NCBI GenBank assembly: GCA_001931905.2
Contig: MSJI02000810.1
Location: 1-62,824 of the forward strand
DNA length: 62,824 nucleotides
From: Cladosporium sp. IMV 00045
Lineage: Eukaryota > Ascomycota > Dothideomycetes > Cladosporiales > Cladosporiaceae
Direction of reading: 5' to 3'
Of this stretch, positions 52,660-62,824 are shown piece after piece (position 1 is the stretch's first letter; every line of letters starts with the position of its first letter). A program made the translations under genes and the position numbers. The notes beneath the pieces were generated by a model. That model searched no databases. It was not told the DNA's origin and saw only the letters and a list, made by a program, of their open reading frames with translations.

Positions 52660-54589
52660 CTACAAAATGGCGAACAAACAGACCAAAAATCCAAGAGCCA
52701 CCGCGTTGGCGATCATGGGAGTTTGAGAAGCAGCACTCTGCGCGTCCTCCGCCTCCTCTGAAATAGGTGGCGTGCTACCAGGCGTAGTACCATTGCCACC
52801 AGACGTGCCGTTCGTACCGCTCGTGCTGTTGCCATTGCCAATCGTGCCAGCCGAACCATCCACGATAGCGATACGTCCATCCAGCTCAATATCGACCGGA
52901 GTCTCGGACTGCACGTAAGCGACAAGAATCGCATCCTGAGTGTCGAGGGTGATGACATTGTCAAAAGGCTCGGCGAAGAAGTTGTCACCGCCACCGGCGA
53001 TGAAGTCAAGAGTGACGACGTTGTACTCCGTCTCAAGGTCAAGGGGGGAGTCTCCGATGGTAACGCTAACGAGCTTGCTGCCATTGTTGTTCTCCGGGTT
53101 GTACTCGATTTGAATGCCACGGCTGACTTGGAAGAAGCTGGTGATGGGCTCGTCGTTGACTTCGTTGACGCCCGTGACGATGCCTTCCAAGACGGACCAG
53201 AGGTCTTCACCGGAGATTTGCACTTCGACGAGCGAGTTGCCGAAGGGGAAGGAGTTCAGGATGTCGCCGCGGGTGATGTCGCCTTCCTCGATGGTGGCGC
53301 GGATGCCGCCCGCGTTGATGATGGCGAAGTCGGCGCTGTCGCTGTTGTTGAGGCGGTACTCGAGCATGGCGTCGGCCATGAAGTCGCCAAGGGTGCCTGT
53401 TGGATGTTAGTTGGGGAATGTCGCTGTGTCGCGTGTGAACATGATACGCACATTCTTGCTCTTGACAGGTCGTCTGGTCGAGAACGACGTTGGTAGTGCC
53501 CACAACCTCTGCGGCGAACTCCTCGAATGGTCCACGCCACTCCTCGATCTGAGCCTGGAGAGTGGAGTTCTGCTCGGTGGCATTGGTGAGATGGATGGGG
53601 CCACCGTGGTATTCGAGAATCTTGCCCTCGGCATCGTATGTCACATCAATGTAGCCAATGTACTCTCCCCAACCTAAAAGCCAGTTAGCTCTTGTTTCAC
53701 GAGACAAAAAATCTCACGGAATGGACTCACGGTATGCAGTGACGATGAAGACCTCCTCATCTTCTTGATTCCTGACAATGGTCGGATACGGCCCCTCCTC
53801 GTCCTCGCCAATACCAAGAGGAGTGTGAGAGTGGCCTCCCATGATCAGGTACAGACCAGTAGTGCTCTCAGCCAGTTCCTGGTCGTGCTCGTATCCGATG
53901 TGGGTCAAGGCAGCAATGCGAGTGATGTTAGTCGTCTCCCTGATCTCATCAATGGCGTTCTGCACCGCCTCGACGACATCAGTGAAGATCGTGCCCTCTC
54001 CCGGGCTGGCGATGTTGGGAGTAGTCTCAGTCGTGACACCGATGACGGCGAGCTCAAACTCCTCGTAGATGTGATAAGGCTGGATTGTCCGGTTGAGGAT
54101 CGGGTGGTCGGACTTGATATTGGCGCTGATGATGGGGAAGGTGAGGTTGTCGAGGAACTCGCCGAGTTCGTCGTCGCCGCCGTCGAATTCATGGTTGCCC
54201 AAAGTCATGCCATCGAAGCCCAACTGGTTGATTGTCTCCGCGATCTTCTCGCCTCCGTAGTAAGAGTAGAACGGTGTTCCCTGAAACTCATCACCGGCAT
54301 TGAGAAACAGCGACGAGTTCAATGTAGGCCTGATCTCGTTTACCACCGTGGAAACTCTGGCATATCCACCGTAGCAGCCGCGCGAGGGATCCTCACAATC
54401 GGTACCAGAGCTCCTGAACTCATCAAGATGTGCGTGCACGTCGTTGATGTGGAAGAAGCTCTGATTCCAGTTGCCGTCCGCATCGATGTAACGCTTCTGC
54501 AGTGAACGCTCGCTGAAGAGAACATCCTCAGCCCAAGTGCCAGCCGCGAAGGCCGTCAACGCCACAGCATTCTTCCAGCTAGAGACCAT
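52660..54589 (-). CDS. Secreted, GPI-anchor-type 5'-nucleotidase
   Basis: Three exons, 54589-53731, 53673-53452 and 53396-52660, give 605 aa. The start at 54589 gives a signal peptide (MVSSWKNAVALTAFAAGTWA). The metallophosphatase domain shows FFHINDVHAHLDEF (metal-binding Asp and His), LNAGDEFQGT, TLGNHEFDGG and GGHSHT. The C-terminal 5'-nucleotidase domain shows INAGGIRATIEEGDIT and NSFPFGNSLVEVQISG. The end is Ser/Thr/Gly/Asn-rich followed by a hydrophobic tail (ANAVALGFLVCLFAIL), typical of GPI attachment. Likely role: hydrolysis of extracellular nucleotides for phosphate and nucleoside uptake at the cell surface. Introns join the frame exactly (R-W-G-E and E-C-T-L). Confidence 0.9.
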
Positions 54590-55300
54590 ACTGACGCTCC
54601 GGAAACCAGTGACCCGATAGAAATGATAAAGCCTTGCATATCGAAGAATGATGGGCAGCCTTATCACATTTTACATCGTCGCCATTATCGCTTCTGCCGA
54701 GATTCTAGATACCAGGTCCATCTAACGACGCTGGCGTGCCTGGGCGCACCCGCTACCTTCCTATCGGAGAGTCGTCTCGAGCAACCAAGCATCCCCGCGT
54801 GCCTGCATGTTTCCTTGGCTCTGGTGAGATATAGCGAGTCATCGCTCTCTATCGCTCTGCATGGGCGCGGCTCACGAGTCTGGCGGGTCTGGGCGAGCAG
54901 GGAATCGGCTGGTCGCCAAGGCGGCCGCTAGACTTCACTTTCACGGTATGATCTGCACGTGTTCGCGTAACTGGATTTGCTGCGTGCGAACGGCTCTTTG
55001 GTGCCTGTTCTGGGCTGTTTGTGCGATATGGAATTTTTATTGCGGCTGAAAGCTAAGGTGAGGGCAAGGAAGATACCATCAAGTTTTGGATGAGACTAGG
55101 TAGTAAGACTACCTACGCGGCCGCTTCATCAAATTGCTAGGGCATTGGTCTTATCAGTCCATATTACCGAGGCATATCGCAAGATAACAATGGGTAGTCT
55201 TGGATGAAATGCTCAAACTTGAGGACCGAAGCGAGTATATACAAGATTTCTCCGTTCCACAACAAGCTCTTCATCGACTTCATCGACAAGATGCACGAAC
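54590..55300. other. Intergenic upstream of the 5'-nucleotidase
   Basis: 711 bp, no supported gene or RNA. Confidence 0.5.
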
Positions 55301-56582
55301 TCAACGTCTGTAAGTGCTGTTACCGCCGCTTCCAGCACTGCACTGCTCAAGCGTTGGCATGTTCGGCTCAATGTTGACAGTCGTCACCTGCACGCTGTTG
55401 TTCGCTCCGCCCAGGCGGCCACCGCCAATGATCATGATCGTCGCAGGGTCGTCAGGCATCACCATCAAGGCTCGCGTGTAGCTTGAGCCCGCGGGCGTTT
55501 CCATGATCGTCCATGCGCCACCACCGAGATTGTGGTTCAGGTACAGTTCACGGTTGTTTCCGTCAGAGACGACGATCGTGCCGAGTGGCCCACCAGCAGG
55601 CGTCCAGACATTGTACGGCGAGCCGGTTGGGATCGTGCCATCTGTGGCAATGAGAGCACGGTCGGGCTTGGAGCCGAAAGTGCGCGGATCCCGAGAGATG
55701 CGGTAGTAGACAGCAAAGTCGGCCTCAACAGCACCGTAGAACTCGAAGGTCATGATCCAGTTGCCGAAAGGCAGCTCGCTGACAATGGGCATGCCAGGAC
55801 GCCAGTCTGCGTTAGAGTAGACGATATCGTCAACGATTGGGCCCCAGTTGTGCAGATCTGTGGTCGTTTGGTGAACCATTTTCTGGCCGAGGGTGTTGTT
55901 GGGATCGCGCTGGTCGGAGTAGTAGAGGACGAGTTCACCATCGTACGTGAGCATGAAAGGCTCCCAGACGGGTTCGTACTGGTTTTTGGGCAAAGCAACA
56001 CCACCAAGCGCGACAGAGGATACGAACTCCCAGTTGTAGCTAGATATGCTTCGTTAGCAGGGACAATTACACACAAGCGTCAGTGTACAATACGTACCCT
56101 TTATCAGTCGAAGCGTAAACGTCAATCTTGGTCTCGCTCAGATCAGCAGGAATGCTGTTTGCTGCCACGAGCAGAGTACCGGCAGGGTAGTCTCCAATGC
56201 GCTCGGTCATCTCGTAGAGGTCAGGCTGGTAGCGTAAGCCCCATCCATTCTGCGTGTCGTAGACGCGCGATCTCTCGGACCACGTCTCACCCAGATCCGT
56301 TGATTCCCATATGGGAATGTAAGGGTTGAGAGGGCAGTTGTCCGGGCATGGGGCAGTGTTGTTCTCCGTCGGGAGGTAGTTCTCCCAGGTGGCTAGGAGT
56401 GTGTTGCTGCCATCGCAGTCGAGCTTCCTGACGCGGGCGTACAGCGTACGAGGTACGGTGTAGTTGTCAGGCGGGTCGAAGACGGTGACATTCGTGAGTA
56501 GCTGTCTTGTCGAGCCTTGGGCGGTTGCCAATGGCAAGACAAGTGCAGAAATTGCGGTCAAACAAGAGAGGGTAGACAGCAT
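55301..56582 (-). CDS. Secreted GH93-like exo-arabinanase / BNR-repeat enzyme
   Basis: Two exons, 56582-56098 and 56039-55301, give 407 aa with a signal peptide (MLSTLSCLTAISALVLPLAT). Asp-box-type repeats of a six-bladed propeller are visible (ESTDLGETWSERSRV, ASTDKGYNWEFVSS). NGWGLRYQPDLYEM, PVWEPFMLTYDGELVLYYSD, LHNWGPIVDD and WRPGMPIVSELPFGNWIMTF match what I know of fungal GH93 exo-1,5-alpha-L-arabinanases. These release arabinobiose from arabinan outside the cell. A sialidase-like activity is less likely. It is the middle of three secreted hydrolases on the same strand. Confidence 0.82.
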
Positions 56583-57633
56583 CTTGAGGGCGGCCGACTC
56601 AATCCTCGGCTGTGAAGTGGTAGTCCGGCATTGCTATCGTAGACGAGAGTCCGTCATATTTTATACTCATTCTCCTGTTGTCTCCTCACTTGTGTATCCG
56701 AGGTCGGAAAATTGAAATGATGGCATGGAATAATTGTTGTAGGTGATATCCGGTTACAGATGAACCGAGAGGCTTGGTACTAATGAAAACCCCGGTAAAT
56801 GATCTTGGTGGCTGGTCTTGTCGCATGCTATTCGGTGCGCTCCGAGCAAGATTTCCATCCAGGCTCCTCCAGGAATCGGCTCCACGTCTGGGTTGTATAG
56901 GCTATTCTGCCGCATCTCTCTAGGAACGTCATTGGACCTTTCCCGTAAGAACTCATATTGGAATAGTACGTAAGATTCGCGGCTTTAGATCCAAGCTCTA
57001 CATACAAGAAAGATCATTATGGAACGACTGCTACCAGCACTTGATCACTGCATCTATTAACTACAAGAGGAATTATGTAGAGTCGTTGTTCGTTACTGAG
57101 CTCCAAGTACAGGATCAGAACGTGAGGTCTCGTCCTAGTTGAAGGTGTCAACAGACCTTCGGTTGACTTTGTTGAAACTCAGGTATATGGAATCAGTGTT
57201 TTGACAGCAAAAACATTGTTATTTTGCAGTAATGCTCTGATGCCGGAAAGTCTCGTCGTTGGTAGTGATCACAAGCAATTGGCCTGTGACGCTGATGTGT
57301 TGATGAAAGACTCCAGCTGTCGACGGGGCTCCTTTGTTGTCTGCGTGCCTCCAGACTTGCTTCTCAAGGTCACGCAACAAGATGTTAGCAGAACATCAAT
57401 GCCTTGCACCACTCGCGCTGCTATTGCGCAAGGTACCTTATACAAAAGGTGTCGGTAGCAACTGCCTTGCTGCAGGTAGGTACGGAGGTATTATCGCGTA
57501 ACGCAAGTCAGAAGTGATAGGTACATGTAGCTTTCGTCCGGTCTCTGTTGTTTTCGTCTCGTCTTCACGAGGCGCAGATTGATGGGTACGGGTATATATT
57601 GCTAAAAAGCCAGATAAGAACCAATCAACAGTG
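56583..57633. other. Intergenic, no supported gene
   Basis: About 1 kb between the GH93-like gene and the tRNA-Gly. One 85-codon frame (57201-57458) has no recognisable feature. Confidence 0.45.
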
Positions 57634-57705
57634 GCATGTTTGGTCTAGTGGTTATGATTGCCGCCTTCCAAGCGGCAGAGCGGGGTTCGATTCCCCGAAC
57701 ATGCA
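57634..57705 (+). tRNA. tRNA-Gly (TCC), no intron
   Basis: 72 nt starting GCATGTTTGGTCTAGTGG and ending CCCCGAACATGC plus discriminator A. Acceptor, anticodon (GCCGC/GCGGC) and T arms pair fully. The anticodon loop CTTCCAA gives TCC. The B box GGTTCGATTCC is present. A run of T follows from about 57726 (CAACTTTTTT), suitable as a pol III terminator. Confidence 0.95.
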
Positions 57706-57997
57706 TCCAAATGGGCTCAACATAGCACATCCCCAACTTTTTTCCCATCCATCTGAACTTTTCCTTTTTCATCTGAACATGGCGCGGGCTACCTGAACCG
57801 GCAGATTGACGTCTTACGCGATCTGAAACCCCGACGGAGATGGTTGGAGGACATCTTGCGAGTGGGATCTATCTTTTGCTGACCACTTCCGTTATTCTAA
57901 ACCTCGCATCTAAAGCACGACGGCCTCTTTTTGACAAGGATGAAATAGATTTGAGTGTGCGATTTCTCGAAACCTAACTACATCTACCTTCCGCTCC

Positions 57998-59349
57998 CTA
58001 CCAAATCCCTAGCATGTCTCTCCGATACCACCCCTTCGCAGCTCCGTCCACAGCCTCTTGCCCTTCAGCCAACATCCAAGTAAGATTCCTCTTCCCCTGA
58101 CTCTCCAATCTGTAATGCCACTCATCCGCGGTATCAGCGATGATCCAGTTGTACTTCTGTTGCACGATCCAATCGAAATCGGACCTATAGTCATGGCCGT
58201 CTAGGGATGCGTTCCCCACTAGGCTATCGAGCAGAACGGGCGCTTTGCGATCTTGGAAAACGAAGACGGAGTTGTTCACGCGTAGGTCGGAGGGTAGAGA
58301 GTAGTTGGCAGTGTCGAAGCTGAGTTGCTTGTTAGCATCGGTCAATAGGCTTTCTGGTGGTTCAGGTCTTACAAGGTGACGTTTGCTGTGTTTGGGTAGG
58401 TCAAGTCGCCGGGAGCATAGCTATATCAGCAAGTCAGTGATCTTCCTCATGTCGAACCAGGGCGTGGAGTATCATACAAAGTACCAGCTGTCCGAATCGA
58501 GCTGTTGGACTCTCTCGTCTCGTCTAGAAGAGCCTGTATCGGTCCATCTGCAGAACGCAACTCAATCTCAGCGCTGATGGTATAATTCGTCGCAGCAAAC
58601 AGCCGTATGGAAGCAAGTTGATCAAAATCGTCCTCATACGCAGGATCATAGACGGGGATAAAAGCGAGTTGGATCCCACTATGAAACGCGTCCTGCACCC
58701 AAGGAAGCGCTTCAAAAGCCTCTGGAGTTTGATACCAAACGCTCTGCAATTTGTAAATGCACCACTCGTTCGCCGGCACACCAGCGCTGTTGGTCAGATG
58801 CTTCATGGCCCAGTAGGCAGGCTCGACGGCTTCCTGGTCCTTGAAGTCCAGCTCGAGAACGACGTTCATACCCGATTCTCGAATGGACTCGATCATCTGA
58901 GGCAGACTAGGGACGTGCTCGTCGCGGACGCGGCCTTGATCGTCTCGCAGATGGAGGTTCTCGATGCCATTGGGACCCGTGAAGTTGAAATCGATCACTT
59001 TCGGATCATATCCTTCACCGGTGAAAGGGCTGTAGGCCGCTTGTCCGGTTTGCTCGCCGATGTTGGTCGTTCGTCCTAAACCGGAGTCGTGGATCATTGG
59101 AAGTGCTCCGTCGGCGGATATGTGGATGTCGGTTTCAATGCATTCGAGACCAGCTTCTGAGGCGCGAAAGTAGGCGTCGCGAGAGTTTTCGGCGGTTCCG
59201 TTCCATTTCAACCCTCGATGGGCGCAGAGGATGGTGAGATCGTCATGTGGCTCCCGGAAGGCTTGGATGATCTTGCGGACGTCGTAGGGTTGTTTTGCTG
59301 CCAGGGTGACGAAAGGGAGCAGGATGGTGAGAACGATGGGAGCCAACAT
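57998..59349 (-). CDS. Secreted glycerophosphodiester phosphodiesterase-like protein
   Basis: Three exons, 59349-58478, 58420-58373 and 58319-57998, give 413 aa. Signal peptide MLAPIVLTILLPFVTLAA. The GDPD TIM barrel begins ILCAHRGLKWNGTAENSRDA (catalytic HRG and Glu), then ECIETDIHISADGALPMIHD (metal Glu/Asp and second catalytic His), NVVLELDFKD and, after the introns, FDWIVQQKYNWIIADTADEW. The family cleaves glycerophosphodiesters to glycerol-3-phosphate and an alcohol with a divalent metal. The two introns are phase 2 and rejoin G-T-F-Y-A-P and V-T-F-F-D. The spacer 57706-57997 holds no gene. Confidence 0.82.
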
Positions 59350-60060
59350 ATCTAACTATTGTGGAAGAATGAGAAGTTGGAACACTTCATTTTCTCGTGA
59401 TGACTTATTAGCTGCCAGAAGACACTGTTTTATATTCTCTTCATCTCTCTATCAACATACAACCGTCCCCGCACGAGGAGTACGGTATCCACTTACGTGA
59501 CATTGATGGGAGACCACGTGCAACCTAATTCATATACGAGTGGTCAAGGTTCTAAGGTCATCCCAATGTTGCATTTTGAGCGACTGCAAGAGTTATCGTT
59601 GAGAGGTCAGGATCGTCACAAGATGGTGGGTATGCTGAGGTGACATCAGAACCGAGGCGGAACTCAGCATTGCACATGGTTGCACTGCATGTTTTATCTG
59701 ACAGTTGAATAAATCAAAGGACATTGAGTTCATGGGAGGTCAACATTGTCCGCGGCTATGTGTAATTCGCCACTTGATGCGCGCTTCAAGTCTTATTACT
59801 TATGAGTTTTATAAAATTGTGAGACTGCATTTCAATCAAGCATTCTCTGACAGTGACCTGCACAAATCGGCCACATTCGTGACGAATCTCCAAAATCAAT
59901 GTTGGCATTCAATGGCTCTTCGGTGTACTTTTTCTTGGCTTCGGCACTTGTGTTGGGATATGTCTACTCTGATTGTAACGTGCTCAGGTGTAGGCAAATG
60001 CCGTATATTACTAGTCTTCGTCCGTTCGTTGCCCTCGAACTGAAAGTCTACGAAGCGCAT
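59350..60060. other. Intergenic, no supported gene
   Basis: 711 bp between the start of the glycerophosphodiesterase-like gene and the 3' end of the glutathione transferase gene. Frames at 59705-60043 and 59899-60225 partly overlap the latter and show no motif. Confidence 0.45.
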
Positions 60061-61038
60061 CTAAGGCAGGCCTTTGCCAGAGTTGATCGCCCGCGCAACC
60101 TCGCTAGTATTCGGCCTATTCTCAGCATACCGCTCATAACTATCAAGATAAAGCTGATCATCACTAGTCGTCTTCTTAACCGCCTCATTCCCTTCAACAG
60201 CGCGAACCCACTTCTCCCATCTTGAGCCAGGCTCCGGATCCGGCCAACCGCGGTACGGTTTGAGCACTTTCTGCAACCGAACGATCCAAGGAGCGAATTG
60301 CACATCGACAAAAGTCATTTCCTGACCGAGGAAATATGGACCATCGGAGTCGGCGGCATCGACGAGTCTGCTGATATGTTCTCTCATTTCGCCAGCGTAG
60401 TTGATCTGATCTTGAGAATCCTGGGCTTGCAGGTATCGATAGAACAGCGGGATGATGTGGCGGTTGATGTGGTCGGCCCATAGGCGCGAGTCGGCGCGCA
60501 GTTTTGGGTCTTTTGGCAAAAACGGCTTGCCTTGGTTGAGATCCTCCAGATACTCCATCAAAACCGTGCTTTCGTAGGATCCCCATTCGCCGTGTCTTAG
60601 GGCTGGCACCAGCCCACGAGGGTTGATGTCTAGCAGCAGCTTGGGCTTTCGATAGACGTCGACTTCGACGTATTGATAGTCGAGACCTTTGTGTTCTAGG
60701 GAGATCCAGACTCGGTGTACGAAAGGGCAGAAGCAGGAACCGTAGAGTTTGAGTTCGTTGTCGGCAGAGTGGGCTTGGACGGTTTCCCAGGCTGCGCCGG
60801 TGGCTTGCTTGTTGTAGGTCTTCTTGGTTGCGTCACCGCCTTGGTTAGGGTCTAGCTCTTGCTTGGTGTTTGGATTGTTGGTTGACATGTTGAAAGTGGT
60901 GGGATGTGTGAGAGAGAATGTTTTGGCACAGATAGGATTGCGGGTTGATGTGGCACACCTAAGCCAGAGAGTGCTGGATGGTGTTGATGCTAGTGATCTA
61001 GCAGTCTGTCGTCTCAAAGCTGATGCGAGACACGACAT
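60061..61038 (-). CDS. Omega-type glutathione S-transferase
   Basis: Single exon, 325 aa. The thioredoxin-like N-domain has YGSCFCPFVHRVWISLEHKG, with a CPF active-site Cys as in omega/GTO-type enzymes, then INPRGLVPAL and YESTVLMEYLEDL (glutathione gamma-Glu site). The all-helical C-domain follows (WADHINRHIIPLFYRYLQAQ, FVDVQFAPWI). Such enzymes carry out thiol transfer and dehydroascorbate or glutathionyl reductions. Two in-frame starts exist: 61038 gives a 50-residue Arg/Ser/Thr-rich leader that looks like a mitochondrial presequence; 60888 (MSTNNPNTKQ) gives a cytosolic form. Dual targeting is possible. Confidence 0.87.
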   Translation of the reverse strand: MSCLASALRRQTARSLASTPSSTLWLRCATSTRNPICAKTFSLTHPTTFNMSTNNPNTKQELDPNQGGDATKKTYNKQATGAAWETVQAHSADNELKLYGSCFCPFVHRVWISLEHKGLDYQYVEVDVYRKPKLLLDINPRGLVPALRHGEWGSYESTVLMEYLEDLNQGKPFLPKDPKLRADSRLWADHINRHIIPLFYRYLQAQDSQDQINYAGEMREHISRLVDAADSDGPYFLGQEMTFVDVQFAPWIVRLQKVLKPYRGWPDPEPGSRWEKWVRAVEGNEAVKKTTSDDQLYLDSYERYAENRPNTSEVARAINSGKGLP

Positions 61039-61713
61039 CTACTCGTGAACGAGATGTCTAAAAGAACCAAACTGGACTATAATTTGGAAGATTAAAGAGG
61101 TGCATGTAACGACGACAGGGAGATGATGCAATGAGGTAGCCCCGCCCAGCCGTGATCACCCGGACTGAAGGAGCGCCATTGATCAAAGATGAGTTGCTTG
61201 TAGGTATCCCCGTTCCCAGAACGCATAATCTGGAGTATCAGGGATATCCTCTGTTCTTTCACTTTAAATGGCATCGCACCGTGTGTAGTGTTAACTTCAA
61301 GTTGTCATGCAACGGCTAAGAAGAGATTTGTCGAGCGGAATATATCAGCGTTCGTTCTTCGAGATAGATCGATGATAGAAAGGCAAGATCCATTCTGCAC
61401 AGTCACTTTGAAGTATATGCATGAATAGAAAGCGACATGCCTACATGGATATAGATATACCCAAGATCATCAAATCGAGAATGGATGTTGTGGCACAGAC
61501 CAACTAACAGTCCGTGCATTGCCCACTGAGTGGCAGATTCACGAATTTTAGTTGGCGTTGGACTTCACACGCGAGGGGCCAGCGAGTACGTACGGGGAAT
61601 ACCAGTCAGTCCTACGACCTCCTCCTCCTCCTCCCATCCGCTCACTCGCAGAGTCCCCAGACACCGAATATTCTTTCCCGGCACTCGATCGAGAAATTCG
61701 GTTCTCTTCCAAC
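61039..61713. promoter_or_regulatory. Divergent upstream region GST/eIF3h
   Basis: 675 bp between the starts of the divergent glutathione transferase and eIF3h genes. It ends with a CT-rich tract (61618-61640) just before the eIF3h start, a common core-promoter feature of fungal translation genes. No gene seen. Confidence 0.45.
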
Positions 61714-62824
61714 ATGGCGACCATCCCCGACTCCGTTGCGCCCACCTCGCCTCTGAGCGAGGTCCAGATTGAGGCCCTGGTTGTTATGCGCATTATCAAG
61801 CATGCGACCAGCACATTCCCGACTCCTGCCACTGGTTTCCTCGTCGGCACCGATGCCGCCTCCCAGCTCCAGGTCACCAACAGCTTCCCTCTGCCGTCCG
61901 CCTCGCCCGACCAAGCTTCCGCCGACTCATACCACCAGCCCGATGCCGCGACTCTGGCGACCGCTGCGCCTCGCGCGAAGAACAATGTCCCCTACCAGAA
62001 CGAGATGATCAAGCTTCTCCGTGAAGTCAACGTGGATGCGCAGAGCGTAGGATGGTACATGAGCACAAACATGGGCAACTTTGTCAGCCAGAGCTTTGTC
62101 GAGAACCAGTACTTCTACCAGAAGGCCTCGGACGAGAAGTCTGTGGCGCTTGTGTTTGACGTTTCAAGAAGCTCTGCTGGTAGCCTCGGCCTCAAGGCAT
62201 ACAGACTCAGCCCTGCTTTCATGACCGCATACAAGGAGGGCAAGTTCACCAGCGAAAGGTATGCATCTGGAGGTTTTGATTGACCTGGGAATTTGTGTCT
62301 AACTTCTCTCGCAGCATCCAAAAGTCAAAGCTCAGATTCCAGGACATCCTCGTTGAGCTGCCCCTCAGGGTTCACAACTCCCACCTTCTCACCAGCTTCC
62401 TGCACCAGGTCCCGCAGGCGCCGCCGGCAAAGAACCCCCTCGACTTCCCTTCATCCCTTGCAGAGCTTTCGCGCGACCCCGAGGTCAGCTCCAACCCCTT
62501 CGCACCCAACCTTGACACCCTGGACCTCAGCATCGACCCCTTCCTGGAGAAGAGCTGCGACCTGATGCTTGACTCCATCGAGAACCACCAGACCGAGCAG
62601 AACAACTTCCAGTACTGGCAGCGCGCCCTTGGCCGCGAGCAGCAGAAGATCACCGCATGGCAACAGAAGCGCAAGGCTGAGAACGCGGCACGCGCCGCGA
62701 GCAAGCAGCCGCCCCTCGACGAGAACGAGTGGCAGAAGCTGTTCAAGCTGCCCACCGAGCCCAGCAGGCTCGAGGCTCTGCTTGTCGGCAGGCAGGTCGA
62801 GCAGTACGCCCGCCAGGTCGACGG
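61714..62824 (+). CDS. Translation initiation factor eIF3 subunit H, 3' end outside the window
   Basis: Exons 61714-62258 and 62315 to the window edge, with a 56-bp intron (GTATGC...GCAG), give 351 residues so far, no stop reached. The N-terminal MPN domain opens [28 protein letters not shown], and continues [20 protein letters not shown]. It lacks a full JAMM metal motif, as expected for the non-catalytic eIF3h. The C-terminal helical part ([36 protein letters not shown]) is typical. It acts in the eIF3 complex on 40S ribosomes. The frame is open upstream to 61552, but [10 protein letters not shown] at 61714 is the sensible start. Confidence 0.93.

Noticed and set aside
57201..57458. 85-codon frame upstream of tRNA-Gly
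   Set aside because: Short, without motif, in an intergenic region of mixed composition.

Overview
The window is nuclear DNA of a filamentous ascomycete, most likely a dothideomycete. Supporting signs are short GT-AG introns of about 50-70 bp with CTAAC-like branch points, a Zn2Cys6 regulator, an intron-bearing tRNA-Lys, a GH93-type secreted enzyme, and an AT-rich gene-free island that looks mutated by RIP. Two versions of one 10-11 kb segment, differing at roughly one base in 20-25 in the exon stretch I compared, point to a heterozygous diploid or hybrid genome. Black yeasts of the Teratosphaeriaceae such as Hortaea are known for this, but the species is inferred, not read.

Layout. 1-6.8 kb is gene-poor: a tRNA-Lys(CTT) and one F-box-like Cys-rich protein. 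6.8-12 kb is an AT-rich island holding decayed copies of a small TA-flanked inverted-repeat element; an intact copy with perfect 43-bp ends lies at 12.52-12.70 kb. At 13.4-23.2 kb is a five-gene sugar/polyol cluster: a Gal4-like regulator, an MFS sugar transporter, a NAD-type sorbitol/xylitol dehydrogenase, a sorbose-reductase/mannitol-dehydrogenase-like SDR and a FucP-type permease. The dehydrogenase and the SDR are divergent and share a promoter. Then come an ankyrin protein, TMA20 and SGT2 (24.3-28.0 kb).

A 20-N gap (28657-28676) is followed by a second version of the segment from inside the transporter gene to SGT2/TMA20 (28.68-39.3 kb). In that version the TMA20-SGT2 block of about 2.54 kb is inverted. 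The simplest reading is that two haplotypes or homeologs were joined end to end by scaffolding, and that they differ by a real micro-inversion. A true tandem duplication remains possible.

39.8-62.8 kb is ordinary housekeeping and secreted-enzyme territory: a 946-aa disordered protein, mitochondrial uS11 and TIM44 (divergent), splicing factor PRP46, a small membrane protein, a Myb-like protein, three consecutive secreted hydrolases (GPI-type 5'-nucleotidase, GH93-like enzyme, glycerophosphodiesterase-like protein), a tRNA-Gly(TCC), an omega-type glutathione transferase, and eIF3h running off the right edge.

In the cluster, the permeases would import a sugar or polyol, the SDR and the zinc dehydrogenase could interconvert ketose and polyol, and the Gal4-like protein could control them. 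The substrate is not determined; an L-sorbose/sorbitol or xylitol/arabinitol route is a hypothesis. Exon limits were worked out by hand from splice motifs, reading frame and agreement between the two copies.
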